A DNA stretch of 64,000 nt from Streptomyces sp. TBY4 (GTDB taxonomy: Bacteria > Actinomycetota > Actinomycetes > Streptomycetales > Streptomycetaceae): positions 372,001 to 436,000 of the forward strand of contig NZ_JANAVF010000001.1 of the NCBI RefSeq assembly GCF_024213195.1, read 5' to 3'. Position numbers and translations under genes: made by a program. Below, piece after piece: positions 8,248 to 18,858 of the stretch (its first letter is position 1; every line of letters starts with the position of its first letter). A model generated the notes under the pieces. That model did no database searches and was not told the origin of the DNA. It was given only the letters and a program-made list of their open reading frames with translations.

Positions 8248-8913
8248 CTACGCGTCGCCCTGGAGGAGGTGCTGCGACAGCTCGCGGAAGCTCCAGACGC
8301 CCCGTCTGCGGGTGAACATCCACACCAGGTCGTAGCGGTCGGGCCAGGCGGCCGGCAGCCCCAGCACGTCCTGTGCTCCGAGGCCCCGGATCAGGCGGGG
8401 CATCCCCTGGTGCTCCCAGCAGACCAGGACCGGCATCGGCGCGGCCAGCACCGCCCTGGCCAGAGCGGACTCGGCGCCCACCGCGAACTCCGAGCGGACG
8501 GGCGTACCCAGCGCGGTGGCGAGCGCCCCGACGGTCTGGCGGCACCGTGCGGGCGCCCCCTCCTTGCCCCCGGCGGCGAAGACGGCCCCGGGCCGGGGCA
8601 GGTAGGCGCTCCGGGCCGGCGGGAAGAGGGCGGGCAGCTCCTGGGCGCGGCGCCAACCGCGCACGGCCAGGAAGCCGGGGTCCTCGTTGCCCTCGTCGTC
8701 CTCGCCGGTGTCCCCGGCGGACGGCTTCTCCGCGTGCCGGATGACCATGACCAGCGCGTCCTTGGCGGCCTCGGGTCCGGGCTTCGGTGCGGGGGGCCGT
8801 TCCTCCCCGGCGCAGCCGGCCGCCGCCAGCGGAGCGAGGGCGGCGGCCAGCACGGTACGGCGGCGCGGGCCGGGTCCGGCGGGGGCGTGAGGCATGCGCC
8901 CACTGTCACCCAT
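8248..8913 (-). CDS. Exported lipoprotein of the histidine-phosphatase family
   Basis: The 221-residue protein opens with a twin-arginine-like signal, GPRRRTVLAAALAPLAAAGC, whose Cys could be the lipidation site. It continues with VMVIRHAEKP, the phosphohistidine RHG-type motif with Glu in place of Gly, and later VLVCWEHQGMPRLI with the second catalytic His. The family hydrolyses phosphate esters, and this member would act outside the membrane. The start may instead be ATG 8895, since neither start has a strong ribosome site. It reads in the same direction as sdhB, 88 bases downstream of it and beyond a hairpin, so it is probably separate. Confidence 0.75.
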   Translation of the reverse strand: MGDSGRMPHAPAGPGPRRRTVLAAALAPLAAAGCAGEERPPAPKPGPEAAKDALVMVIRHAEKPSAGDTGEDDEGNEDPGFLAVRGWRRAQELPALFPPARSAYLPRPGAVFAAGGKEGAPARCRQTVGALATALGTPVRSEFAVGAESALARAVLAAPMPVLVCWEHQGMPRLIRGLGAQDVLGLPAAWPDRYDLVWMFTRRRGVWSFRELSQHLLQGDA

Positions 8914-8967
8914 GCCCGGGAGGGCGGCCGGTCACGGCGCGGCGCAGACCGCTCCGATCATCCGATC

Positions 8968-8988
8968 GGCGGACCCGGCCGGTCCGCC
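8968..8988 (-). terminator. Hairpin downstream of sdhB
   Basis: GGCGGACC (8968-8975) and GGTCCGCC (8981-8988) form a perfect 8-bp GC-rich stem with a 5-base loop, 14 bases past the sdhB stop. It is the likely end of the sdhCAB transcript. Confidence 0.55.
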
Positions 8989-9001
8989 GGGCCGCCGCGG
9001 C

Positions 9002-9744
9002 TCAGCGGGGGCCCCGGCGGACGGCCCGCAGCCACTCCTTGTTCATGGCGGCGATCGAGGGCAGCGGGATGCCCTTGGGGCAGGCGGTGGCGCACTCGCC
9101 GGTCAGGGTGCACCCGCCGAAGCCCTCGGCGTCCATGGTGGCCACCATGTCCAGGACCCGGGTCTCGCGCTCGGGCGAGCCCTGCGGGAGCACGTTCAGG
9201 TGGTTGACCTTGGCGGAGGTGAAGAGCATCGCCGAGCCGTTGGGGCAGGCCGCCACGCAGGCCCCGCACCCGATGCACTCGGCGTGCTCGAAGGCGTAGT
9301 CGGCGTCCGGCTTGGGCACGGCCGTGGCGTGCGCCTCGGGGGCGGAGCCGGTCGGGGCGGTGATGTAGCCGCCGGCCTGGATGACCCGGTCGAGGGCCCC
9401 CCGGTCGACGACGAGGTCCTTGACCACCGGAAAGGCCGAGGCCCGCCAGGGCTCGACGTCGATGGTGTCGCCGTCGTCGAAGGAGCGCATGTGGAGCTGG
9501 CAGGTCGTGGTGCGCTCCGGGCCGTGGGCGTCGCCGTTGATGACGAGGCTGCAGGCGCCGCAGATGCCCTCGCGGCAGTCGTGGTCGAAGGCGACCGGGT
9601 CCTCTCCGCTCAGGATGAGGTCCTCGTTGAGGGTGTCGAGCATTTCGAGGAAGGACATGCCCTCCGAGATGCCGTCGACCTCGTACGAGGCCATCGCGCC
9701 GGGGGCGTCGGCGTTCTTCTGGCGCCAGACGCGCAGGGTGAGCT

Positions 9745-9748
<4 letters not shown>
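9002..9748 (-). CDS. sdhB: Succinate dehydrogenase / fumarate reductase iron-sulfur subunit
   Basis: The 248-residue subunit carries electrons from the flavoprotein to the cytochrome b in complex II. The N-terminal ferredoxin part has the [2Fe-2S] cysteines in [18 protein letters not shown] and a later TTCQLHM. The C-terminal part has [17 protein letters not shown] and [18 protein letters not shown] for the [4Fe-4S] and [3Fe-4S] centres. ATG at 9748 overlaps the sdhA stop (ATGA). It is the last gene of sdhC-sdhA-sdhB. Confidence 0.97.
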
Positions 9749-11697
<1,949 letters not shown>

Positions 11698-11698
11698 G

Positions 11699-12403
11699 TC
11701 AGCTCACCACTCCGGTCATGACGGCGACGGGCACGGACACGAAGCCCGCGAAGAGGACGAGGGCGAGGGTGTTGGCCAGGAACTTCAGCGTCCTGTCCCG
11801 TCGGGCGTTGCCCGCGCCCAGGGTCTGGGCGGCGCTCCAGAAGCCGTGGCGCACGTGCAGTCCGAGGGCGGCCATCGCCACGAGGTAGATGGTGTTGCCG
11901 TACCAGGTGGAGAAGGTGGCGAGGACGTTCTCGTACGGATGCCCGGCCCAGGCCCGCTCGTTCACGGTGAGCGTGGTGAGGTCGAGCAGGTGCCAGACGA
12001 TGAAGAGGGCGAGGATGATGCCGCCCCAGCGCATGGTGCGGGTGGCGTAGCTCGCGCGGCGGCGCTTGTGGGCGTACTTCACCGGGCGCGCCCTGATGTC
12101 GCGGCGGCTGAGCTGGTAGGCGCAGACCCCGTGGGCTACGACGGCCGCGAGCAGCACCACGCGGACGATCCACAGGGCCCACTCATGGTGCAGGAAGGGC
12201 GCGCCGAGGGTGCGGAGCCAGTGGGCGTAGCCGTTGAACTCGTCCGCCCCGAAGAAGATCTTGAGGTTGCCGAGCATGTGCACGACGAGGTAGCCGAGCA
12301 TGATCAGGCCGGAGACGGCCATCACGGACTTCTTGCCGACGGAGGAGTCCCAGAGCGTGCGCGTGGTGGACGGCCGTCGATCCGTCCGCGTTGCCAGAGC
12401 CAT
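11699..12403 (-). CDS. sdhC: Succinate dehydrogenase cytochrome b subunit (b558 family, five-helix type)
   Basis: The 234-residue membrane anchor has about five hydrophobic helices. Candidate haem-ligand histidines lie in [40 protein letters not shown] and [17 protein letters not shown]. These match the single-polypeptide di-haem anchor of Gram-positive complex II (B. subtilis SdhC type), which passes electrons to menaquinone. ATG at 12403 fits family length; the open frame extends upstream without a better site. It is the first gene of the operon and divergent from the LysR gene. Confidence 0.93.
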   Translation of the reverse strand: MALATRTDRRPSTTRTLWDSSVGKKSVMAVSGLIMLGYLVVHMLGNLKIFFGADEFNGYAHWLRTLGAPFLHHEWALWIVRVVLLAAVVAHGVCAYQLSRRDIRARPVKYAHKRRRASYATRTMRWGGIILALFIVWHLLDLTTLTVNERAWAGHPYENVLATFSTWYGNTIYLVAMAALGLHVRHGFWSAAQTLGAGNARRDRTLKFLANTLALVLFAGFVSVPVAVMTGVVS

Positions 12404-12462
12404 GACATTGACCGTAAGGACCAAGGTCCCGAAAGGTCCAAGACATGAAAGAGCTGAAGTCA

Positions 12463-12477
12463 ATAGGATCAACCTAT
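12463..12477. promoter_or_regulatory. LysR-type box in the sdhC-lysR divergent region
   Basis: ATAGG-N5-CCTAT is an inverted repeat that satisfies the T-N11-A LysR consensus (T12464, A12476). It lies 22 bases before the LysR gene start and 60 bases upstream of sdhC. A candidate sdhC -35 (TTGACT on the minus strand, 12458-12463) touches it. Nearby, AAGGTCC occurs twice (12423-12440), which may add a second element. Confidence 0.5.
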
Positions 12478-12498
12478 GGACAGCGGTATCCTGGGGCG

Positions 12499-13377
12499 AT
12501 GCAGTTCCAGCAGCTGGTCTACTTCGTCGCCGTCGCCGAGACCCGGCACTTCACGCGCGCGGCCGAGCGCGAACACGTGGCCCAGCCCTCCTTGTCGCAG
12601 CAGATCAAGACGCTCGAACGGGAGCTCGGCGCCGAGCTCTTCAGCCGGGCCCGCGGGAACATCACGCTCACCGACGCCGGCGAGACCCTGCTGCCGCTGG
12701 CCCGGCGGATCCTCGCGGACGCGGACACGGCCCGGCTGGAGGTACAGGAACTGGCGCAGCTCAGGCGCGGCCGGATCCGGCTGGGGGCCACCCCGAGCGT
12801 GTGCACGGGGCTCCTCCCCGGCGTGCTCCGGGCCTTCCACACCGCCCATCCGGGGATCGAGCTGCTGATCGAGGAGAGCGGTTCGCTGGACCTCGTACGG
12901 GAACTCGCGCGCGGCTCCCTGGACCTCGCACTGATCGCCCTGCCCCTGCCCCCCTCCGCCCCGGCGCTGACCACGGTCGAACTCCTCACGGAGGACCTGG
13001 TGGTGGTCTCCTCCGCGACCCTCCCGCCCCCGGCGGGCGGCGGAGCGCTCACGGTGTCCGCGCTGCGCGACGAGCCGATGGTGATGTTCCGGCACGGCTA
13101 CGACCTGCGGGACCTGACGGTGGCCGCCTGCCGGGCGGAGGGCTTCGAGCCGGTGTTCACGGTGGAGGGCGGCGAGATGGACGCCGTACTGGGCTTCGTC
13201 CGCGCGGGCCTGGGCATCGCGGTGGTCCCGGCGATGGTCGTGGCCCACGCCGGCTCCGGCCTCCGCTCCACCCCCCTGGCCGGCTCCCCCCTCCGCCGCA
13301 CGATCGCCCTGGCCCACCGCACGGACGTGGCACCCCCGCGCGCGGCCCGCGAACTGAAGCGCATCCTGCTGGGCTGA
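12499..13377 (+). CDS. LysR-family transcriptional regulator, likely controls sdhCAB
   Basis: The 292-residue regulator starts MQFQQLVYFVAVAETRHFTRA, and the helix-turn-helix continues EHVAQPSLSQQIKTLERELGA. The substrate-binding domain runs from about residue 90 (RIRLGATPSVCTGLLPGVL) to the end, with EGGEMDAVLGFVRAGLGIAVVP near residue 225. ATG 12499 aligns with the normal LysR N-terminus; the upstream frame is an extension without support. It is divergent from sdhC across a 95-bp gap with a LysR box, so autoregulation and control of succinate dehydrogenase are the simplest inference. The co-inducer is unknown. Confidence 0.92.
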   Translation: MQFQQLVYFVAVAETRHFTRAAEREHVAQPSLSQQIKTLERELGAELFSRARGNITLTDAGETLLPLARRILADADTARLEVQELAQLRRGRIRLGATPSVCTGLLPGVLRAFHTAHPGIELLIEESGSLDLVRELARGSLDLALIALPLPPSAPALTTVELLTEDLVVVSSATLPPPAGGGALTVSALRDEPMVMFRHGYDLRDLTVAACRAEGFEPVFTVEGGEMDAVLGFVRAGLGIAVVPAMVVAHAGSGLRSTPLAGSPLRRTIALAHRTDVAPPRAARELKRILLG

Positions 13378-13541
13378 GGCCGGGCGGGGCCCCACCCGAT
13401 CCACTGGGAATCCACATCCGCGCAGCCGTTCTCGCCTCGGCGGAGGTGACCGGCGAATCGGAGCTGGCGGCCACCCTGGCCGCCTGGCGCCTCGACCCCG
13501 GCCGGTTCGCCTACCCCTGGGACACCGAAGACCCCAGGTAG
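13378..13541 (+). pseudogene. Possible remnant of a gene 3' end
   Basis: Downstream of the LysR stop a different frame reads as protein-like sequence, HIRAAVLASAEVTGESELA then WRLDPGRFAYPWDTEDPR, ending in TAG at 13541. No start codon or ribosome site precedes it outside the LysR gene. It may be the tail of a decayed gene, or chance in high-GC DNA. I do not recognise a family. Confidence 0.25.
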
Positions 13542-13575
13542 CCGGGGAGCCTTCCCGTTCGCCCTCGCCCCGCCG

Positions 13576-14220
13576 TCATTCCCCGCGTGCGGGCAGGGCG
13601 TGGTCCAGGCCGTCGGACAGGAGGGCGAAGGCGCGGTCGGCGTCGGCGGCGGCGGCCGGGTGGGCTTCGTCGGCGCTCTGGCCGGCCTCGATGCGGCGCC
13701 AGTTCTCGCGGCCGAGCTCCTGGCGGGCCGCCACCAGGTATCCGGCCGCCAGGCGGGCGGTGAGCGGGTCGACCGCTTCGGCCGTCAGGACGGCGGCGAG
13801 GAGCTCCGCCTCGCGGGCGGTGTAGTGGGCCATCCGTGACTCCAGGCTGGCCGTGCCGTAGAGCAGGCGCTGGAAGGCAAGCACGTTCGGGTGGTCGCAG
13901 AGGCCGGTGATCGGGTCCCGCTCGGCGAGCGCGGCCAGGAAGTGGGCGCGCACCGCGGCCACCGGGGTCTGGCCCGCGGCCCGGTCGCGCACGATCCGCG
14001 CCGCCTCGTCCTGGTGGTCGGCGAAGCGGTCGAGGACCAGGTCCTCCTTGCTGGGGAAGTAGCGGAACAGCGTGGGCTTGGACACCTCGGCGGCCGCGGC
14101 GACATCGGCCACCGAGACCGCATCGAAGCCCCGTTCCAGGAAGAGCTCCAGCGCCGTGGCCGCCAGCTGGCGGCGCGTACGGAGCTTCTTGTTCTCGCGC
14201 AGACCCGGCGTGTTCTCCAT
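13576..14220 (-). CDS. TetR-family transcriptional repressor
   Basis: The 214-residue protein has the TetR helix-turn-helix RRQLAATALELFLERGFDAV with SVADVAAAAEVSKPTLFRYF about residues 15-60. The C-terminal ligand domain is typical of TetR proteins that regulate oxidoreductases. ATG 14220 gives the usual short N-terminal arm; ATG 14232 is possible. It is divergent from the FAD monooxygenase, with a 24-bp palindrome in between that should be its operator. The likely role is repression of itself and the monooxygenase until an aromatic ligand binds. Confidence 0.92.
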   Translation of the reverse strand: MENTPGLRENKKLRTRRQLAATALELFLERGFDAVSVADVAAAAEVSKPTLFRYFPSKEDLVLDRFADHQDEAARIVRDRAAGQTPVAAVRAHFLAALAERDPITGLCDHPNVLAFQRLLYGTASLESRMAHYTAREAELLAAVLTAEAVDPLTARLAAGYLVAARQELGRENWRRIEAGQSADEAHPAAAADADRAFALLSDGLDHALPARGE

Positions 14221-14246
14221 GGAGCGAAGCATAACACGAATGAGTG

Positions 14247-14270
14247 ACCCGGTTAGTTTTGTAACTGGGT
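14247..14270. promoter_or_regulatory. Palindromic operator between the TetR and monooxygenase genes
   Basis: ACCCGGTTA (14247-14255) and TAACTGGGT (14262-14270) are inverted arms matching at 8 of 9 positions around a 6-base centre. The site sits in the AT-richer part of the 131-bp divergent gap, where both promoters must lie, as expected for a TetR dimer site. Confidence 0.6.
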
Positions 14271-14351
14271 TGCTTTTTCTGTCGCGACGCGCTTCCCTTG
14301 AGAGGACGAGGACAACGGACAACAGGGACGACCACGACGAGGGGACATCCG

Positions 14352-15476
14352 ATGACCACCGCAACGCCCAGCACACCCAACCCGCCTAACCCGCCCGTCC
14401 CGCCCGACCGGCCGGACGTGCTGGTCGTGGGCTCCGGCCCGACCGGTCTCACGCTCGCCTGCGACCTGGCCCGGCAGGGCATCGCGGTGCGGATCGTCGA
14501 GGGGCGCTCGGCGCCGCACCGGGAGTCGCGCGGCAAGGGCCTCCAGGCGGGCAGCCTCGAGGTCTTCGAGCGGCTCGGCGTGGCCGGGGCCATGACCGCC
14601 CGGGGACGCGGGGGGATCGTGCTGCGCAAGTACTTCGACGGGGCGCACGTCAGGGACACCGCCGTCGACGGGGGCCTGCTGATCGGCCAGTGGCAGGTGG
14701 AGGAGGTGCTGCGCGAGCGGCTGGCCGAGCTGGGCGTGCACGTCGAGTACGGGTCCCGGCTCACCGGAATCACCCAGGACTCGTCCGGCGTCCGCGCGGA
14801 GCTGGCGGACGGCACCGCGATCCGGGCCGGCTACCTGGCGGGATGCGACGGCGGGCACAGCGCCACCCGCGAACTCCTCGGGATCCCCTTCGAGGGGACC
14901 GGCGAGGAGGAACCGGCAATGGTTCTCGGGGACGTCGGGGCACCTGGGCTCAGCCGGGAGTTCTGGCATCAGTGGTTCACCTCGGAGGGCGGCGGGATAC
15001 TCCTCTGCCCGATGCCGGGGACGGACAGCTTCCAGCTGCAGGCCGCGCCCGAGACGGACGAAGGGGGCGGGGTGCTGCCTCCCTCCCTGGAGAGCTTCCA
15101 GCGGCTCTTCGACCGGTACGCGCGGATGCCGGGGATCCGGCTGACCGAGCCGACCTGGCTCTCCTCCTGGCGGGTCAACGTCCGCATGGCCACCCGGATA
15201 CGCGAGGGCCGGACCTTCCTCGCGGGGGACGCGGCGCACGTGCACCCCATAGCCGGCGGGCTGGGCATGAACACCGGCATCCAGGACGCCGCCGCCCTCG
15301 GCCGGGCACTGGCCGCGGTCCTCTCCGGGACGGTCGGGGAGGAGGCGCTCGACGCGTACCAGGCGGAGCGGCTGCCGGTGGCCGCCGAGCTCCTGGCCGA
15401 CACGGCACGGCGCTACGAGCGGGTGATGGCGGCCGTCGGCGAGCCGGGCCGGGGCACGGAGGCGGGCCTGGAGTGA
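14352..15476 (+). CDS. FAD-dependent aromatic monooxygenase (group A, PheA/TfdB-like)
   Basis: The 374-residue flavoprotein has the FAD motif VLVVGSGPTGLTLACDLARQ near residue 20, ESRGKGLQAGSLEVFERLG, the DG motif GYLAGCDGGHSATRELLG and FLAGDAAHVHPIAGGLGMNT (GD motif) near residue 295. Group A enzymes hydroxylate aromatic rings using NAD(P)H and O2. It is shorter than the 500-residue members that carry a thioredoxin-like C-terminal domain, which is absent here. ATG 14352 has GAGGGGAC upstream. Control by the divergent TetR protein is likely. Substrate unknown. Confidence 0.9.
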   Translation: MTTATPSTPNPPNPPVPPDRPDVLVVGSGPTGLTLACDLARQGIAVRIVEGRSAPHRESRGKGLQAGSLEVFERLGVAGAMTARGRGGIVLRKYFDGAHVRDTAVDGGLLIGQWQVEEVLRERLAELGVHVEYGSRLTGITQDSSGVRAELADGTAIRAGYLAGCDGGHSATRELLGIPFEGTGEEEPAMVLGDVGAPGLSREFWHQWFTSEGGGILLCPMPGTDSFQLQAAPETDEGGGVLPPSLESFQRLFDRYARMPGIRLTEPTWLSSWRVNVRMATRIREGRTFLAGDAAHVHPIAGGLGMNTGIQDAAALGRALAAVLSGTVGEEALDAYQAERLPVAAELLADTARRYERVMAAVGEPGRGTEAGLE

Positions 15477-15528
15477 CCCCCGCCGGCCCCGGCGCCACCG
15501 ACCTCGACGCCGGCGGCCCCGGCGGTGC

Positions 15529-17718
15529 TCAGAGGGTGGGTACCGCGTCCGACAGGGACAGGGTGTGGATGCGGTCGGCGGCGCCCGGGCGGGCGTAGTA
15601 CCAGCCCTGGGCCGTATCGCAGCCGAGGGCTCGGAGCTGGGCGGCCTGGGCGCCGGTCTCCACGCCTTCGACGGTGACGGCGAGTTCGAGGCTGTGGGCC
15701 AGGGCGACTATGCCCTCCACGATCTTGACGTCGACCGGGTTGGCCGGGTGCTGCTGCATGCCCTTGGTGAAGGAGCGGTCCAGTTTCAGCACGCTGACGG
15801 GGAGGCGGCGCAGGTTGGCCAGGTTCGAGTAGCCGGTGCCGAAGTCGTCGAGGGCGATGTCCACGCCCAGGGCGGCGAGCCGGCGCAGCGGTTCGAGGAG
15901 TTCGTCGTCGGCGCCGATCAGGGCCGACTCGGTGACCTCCAGGCACAGCGTGCCCGGAGACAGGCCCGAGGACTCCAGGACGCGGATCGTGTCGGCGACC
16001 AGGCCGGGGTGGTGCAGCTGGGTCGGGGACAGGTTGACGTTGATCCGCAGGGTGGCGCCGCCCTGCTGGTGCTGCCAGGCACGGGCCTGGCGGACGGACT
16101 CCTCCAGGACCCAGCGGCCGAGCGGCACGATCAGTCCGGTGCGTTCGGCGAGCGGGATGAACCGGTCCGGGCCGAGCACCCCGTGCTGCGGGTGCGACCA
16201 GCGCACCAGCGCCTCGGCGCCGTGCACGCTGCCGTCGTGCATGTGGACCAGCGGCTGGTACTCGATGAAGAACTCGCCGCGTTCCAGCGCGGCCGGGAGG
16301 GCGTTGGTCAGCCCGTGCCGGGTGATGGCGCGCGCGTCGGCGGCGGCGTCGGCGAACTCGAAGCGGTTGCCTCCCGCCGCCTTGGCCCGGTACATGGTGA
16401 TGTCGGCGCTGCGCAGCACCTCCGCGGGGGTGCGCTCGCGGGCCGGGCCCTCGACGATGCCGATGCTGCCCCGGACCGTCAGCTCCCGCCCCTCCAGCCG
16501 GATCGGGACGGAGAGGGCGGAGAGGATCCGGACGGCGAGTTCGGTGGCCTTCTCCTCGGTGTCGGGGCCGGTGGTCAGCGCCACGAACTCGTCGCCGCCG
16601 AGCCGGGCGACCACCTCGCCCGGTCCGGTCGCGCAGCTCTGCAGCCGGTCGGCGACCTCCACCAGCAGCCGGTCACCGGCCGAGTGGCCCAGGCTGTCGT
16701 TGACCGCCTTGAAGCCGTCGAGGTCGAGGTAGCACAGGCCGAAGCGGGAACCGCCGGCACCGCTCAGGGCCTTCTCCAGGCGCTCGAAGAAGAGCGTCCG
16801 GTTGGGCAGGCCGGTCAGGGCGTCGTGGGTGGCCTCGTAGCGCAGGCGCAGGTTCAGCAGCCGGCGTTCGGTGGTGTCCTCCATCAGGGCCAGCTGGTAC
16901 TGCGGCATGCCCTCGGCGTCGCGCAGCAGCGAGACCGTCAGGTTGGTCCACAGCACGGTCCCGTCGTGCCGGTAGTACGGCTTCTCGACGCGGTAGCTCT
17001 CGCGTTCGCCGCGCACGAGCTCCCCGTACATCCGCCAGACGTGCGGGGTGTCGTCGGGGTGGCCCCATTCGCTGACGTTGCGGCCCCGGACGTGCCCGTC
17101 CATGCCGCCGAACATCTGCAGCAGCGCGTCGTTGACCTCGAGGACGTTGCCCTCCAGGTCGGCGATGCCGATCCCGATGGCCGCCCCCTCGAAGACCGCC
17201 CGGAAGCGGGCCTCGCTGGCGTGCAGCGCCTGCTGGGCGTCGATGCGGGCGGTCAGGGCGGAACGGGCGATGGCCTCCTGCTCCCTGAGCGTGCGCTCGC
17301 GCAGGGCGCGGGCGAATCCGGCCGCGATGCCGTGCTGGAGCCGGGCGCAGCGGGACCGGTACTCCTCGGTCCCCTCGACGCTCTCGGCGCCGGGCCCCTC
17401 CGGACCGCAGTACAGCACCAGGTAGGACTCGACGACGCCGAGCGTGCCGGCCAGCGCCTCCGGGTCGGTGCAGTGGACCGCGACGAGCTCCTCCCCGACC
17501 CGCTGGCCGGTGGAGGCGTCGAAGGGGCGGGCGCGCAGGGCCTCGACGAGGGTGCGGGTGAGCGGTACGAGGTGGCGTTCGAACTCGCCGCGGGTGAGCG
17601 AGGTCGCGGTGACCGGGAAGATCGCCCTCCCCCAGATGGTCGCGAACCGTCCGATCCGGTCCTCCAGACCGCCCTGCGGCGCGGCCGGGTCGTCCGCCGT
17701 CTGCGTCGGCAGTCTCAC
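15529..17718 (-). CDS. rmdA: PAS-GGDEF-EAL cyclic-di-GMP enzyme, RmdA-like
   Basis: The 729-residue cytoplasmic protein has an N-terminal region of unknown fold (1-150), a PAS/PAC sensor (about 165-290, SEARFRAVFEGAAIGIGIAD), a GGDEF domain with intact LGGDEF near residue 375 and an EAL domain with intact GAEALVRW near residue 500. Both catalytic signatures are present, as are DDFGTGYSNL and KLDRSFTKGM, so it may make and degrade c-di-GMP. Architecture and context (downstream of a coupled SAM methyltransferase, near sdh) match S. coelicolor RmdA (SCO0928 as I recall), which affects development. It starts at GTG overlapping the methyltransferase stop. Confidence 0.88.
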   Translation of the reverse strand: MRLPTQTADDPAAPQGGLEDRIGRFATIWGRAIFPVTATSLTRGEFERHLVPLTRTLVEALRARPFDASTGQRVGEELVAVHCTDPEALAGTLGVVESYLVLYCGPEGPGAESVEGTEEYRSRCARLQHGIAAGFARALRERTLREQEAIARSALTARIDAQQALHASEARFRAVFEGAAIGIGIADLEGNVLEVNDALLQMFGGMDGHVRGRNVSEWGHPDDTPHVWRMYGELVRGERESYRVEKPYYRHDGTVLWTNLTVSLLRDAEGMPQYQLALMEDTTERRLLNLRLRYEATHDALTGLPNRTLFFERLEKALSGAGGSRFGLCYLDLDGFKAVNDSLGHSAGDRLLVEVADRLQSCATGPGEVVARLGGDEFVALTTGPDTEEKATELAVRILSALSVPIRLEGRELTVRGSIGIVEGPARERTPAEVLRSADITMYRAKAAGGNRFEFADAAADARAITRHGLTNALPAALERGEFFIEYQPLVHMHDGSVHGAEALVRWSHPQHGVLGPDRFIPLAERTGLIVPLGRWVLEESVRQARAWQHQQGGATLRINVNLSPTQLHHPGLVADTIRVLESSGLSPGTLCLEVTESALIGADDELLEPLRRLAALGVDIALDDFGTGYSNLANLRRLPVSVLKLDRSFTKGMQQHPANPVDVKIVEGIVALAHSLELAVTVEGVETGAQAAQLRALGCDTAQGWYYARPGAADRIHTLSLSDAVPTL

Positions 17719-18545
17719 GCCTTGCGTCCCACTCCGGCGAAGCCCGAGAAGGCGTAGGGGTCTTCGTCCACAGCCCCGCCCTCCGGGCCTCCGGTCGTGT
17801 CGGGCCGCCAGTCGGGCATGGAGACCAGTCCGGGCTCGACCACGTCGAAGCCGTCGAAGAAGCGCCGGATCTCTTCCGCGTCCCGCATGACGAGGGGGTT
17901 GCGGATCTCCCGGTAGACGTCGACGGTGCCGCTCGCCGCCTCCTGCGAGAGCGGGATCCCCTCGTACGAGGCGTGCGTGAGGATCAGCAGGCTGCCGGGG
18001 GCCAGCGCGTCGCGCAGCTGGGCGACGGCGGCGTAGGGCTCGTCCGCGTCCTCCAGGAAGTGCAGGACGGCGACCAGCATCAGGGCGACCGGGCGGCTCA
18101 GGTCGAGCTCGCGGGCGACCTCGGGGGCGGTCAGGATGTCCTGGGGCTTGCGCAGGTCGGCGGCGACGACCCCGGTCCGCTCGGTGCCGGCCAGGACGGC
18201 CTGGCTGTGGGCGACGGCCACCGGGTCGTGGTCGACGTAGACCACGCGCGCCTCGGGGCTGGCGGCCTGGGCGATCTCGTGGACGTTGCCGAAGGTGGGG
18301 ATGCCGGAGCCGATGTCGAGGAACTGCGTCACACCCTCGTCGACGGCGTGCCGGACGGCACGGCGCATGAAAGCCCGGTTGGCCTGCATGATCTTGGGCA
18401 GGCCCGGCATGAATTCCATGGCCCGGCGGGCCGCCTGCCGGTCGACCTCGAAATTGTGGGAGCCGCCCAGGTAGTAATCGTAGATACGGGACACGCTCGG
18501 CACCGATATGTCGATGCCTGGCGGGGCCCAGGAGGGGCGCTCCAT
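17715..18545 (-). CDS. SAM-dependent methyltransferase, DUF574 / Methyltransf_19 family
   Basis: The protein is 276 residues from ATG 18545, which has TGGAGA 5 bases upstream; a TTG at 18626 would add 27 residues. It has the family marks PSVSRIYDYYLGGSHNFEVD, FLDIGSGIPTFGNVHEIAQ (SAM motif I), VVYVDHDPVAVAH, LMLVAVLHFLEDAD and FDGFDVVEPGLV. These enzymes are abundant in Streptomyces and largely uncharacterised. It overlaps rmdA by 4 bases (GTGA), so the two are made together. A link to c-di-GMP signalling is therefore possible, but there is no direct evidence. Confidence 0.9.
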   Translation of the reverse strand: MERPSWAPPGIDISVPSVSRIYDYYLGGSHNFEVDRQAARRAMEFMPGLPKIMQANRAFMRRAVRHAVDEGVTQFLDIGSGIPTFGNVHEIAQAASPEARVVYVDHDPVAVAHSQAVLAGTERTGVVAADLRKPQDILTAPEVARELDLSRPVALMLVAVLHFLEDADEPYAAVAQLRDALAPGSLLILTHASYEGIPLSQEAASGTVDVYREIRNPLVMRDAEEIRRFFDGFDVVEPGLVSMPDWRPDTTGGPEGGAVDEDPYAFSGFAGVGRKA

Positions 18546-18858
18546 CGGGGTCTCCAAGCCTTGGTCCTGCAGTGGTCCGGACGCGTCGGACTGCTGTCCG
18601 AGCCGAATGTACTGATCATTGCCCAACGGAGCGAGCGAAAGCGGAAATTGGCGATCCGTTCTTCATCACACGCCAAAGGCCCGGCGGGCAGGCGCCAGGG
18701 AATGACCGAAACCGACAAATACCTTTTGGGAAAAGGTCGGTGACCGATCGGAGGCGAAGCGAATCTGGCTCAAACCTCCGTAGCCAAAGCCTCACCCGTT
18801 CAGGCGAACCAAGCTCAACCCTCCTTCGCGCGGGCGCGCGCGACCCCATGATCCCCGG
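18546..18858. other. Non-coding divergent gap with a small A/T-rich hairpin
   Basis: No credible gene lies here. A hairpin ACCTTTT-GGG-AAAAGGT (18721-18737) sits in an AT-richer patch; a 13-codon frame ending there (MTETDKYLLGKGR, stop at 18741-18743) has no clear ribosome site. The gap must hold the promoters of the methyltransferase-rmdA pair and of the Pro-rich secreted protein. Confidence 0.4.

Noticed and set aside
18704..18743. Short peptide frame MTETDKYLLGKGR
   Set aside because: It has no clear ribosome site and its end coincides with a hairpin; more likely non-coding.
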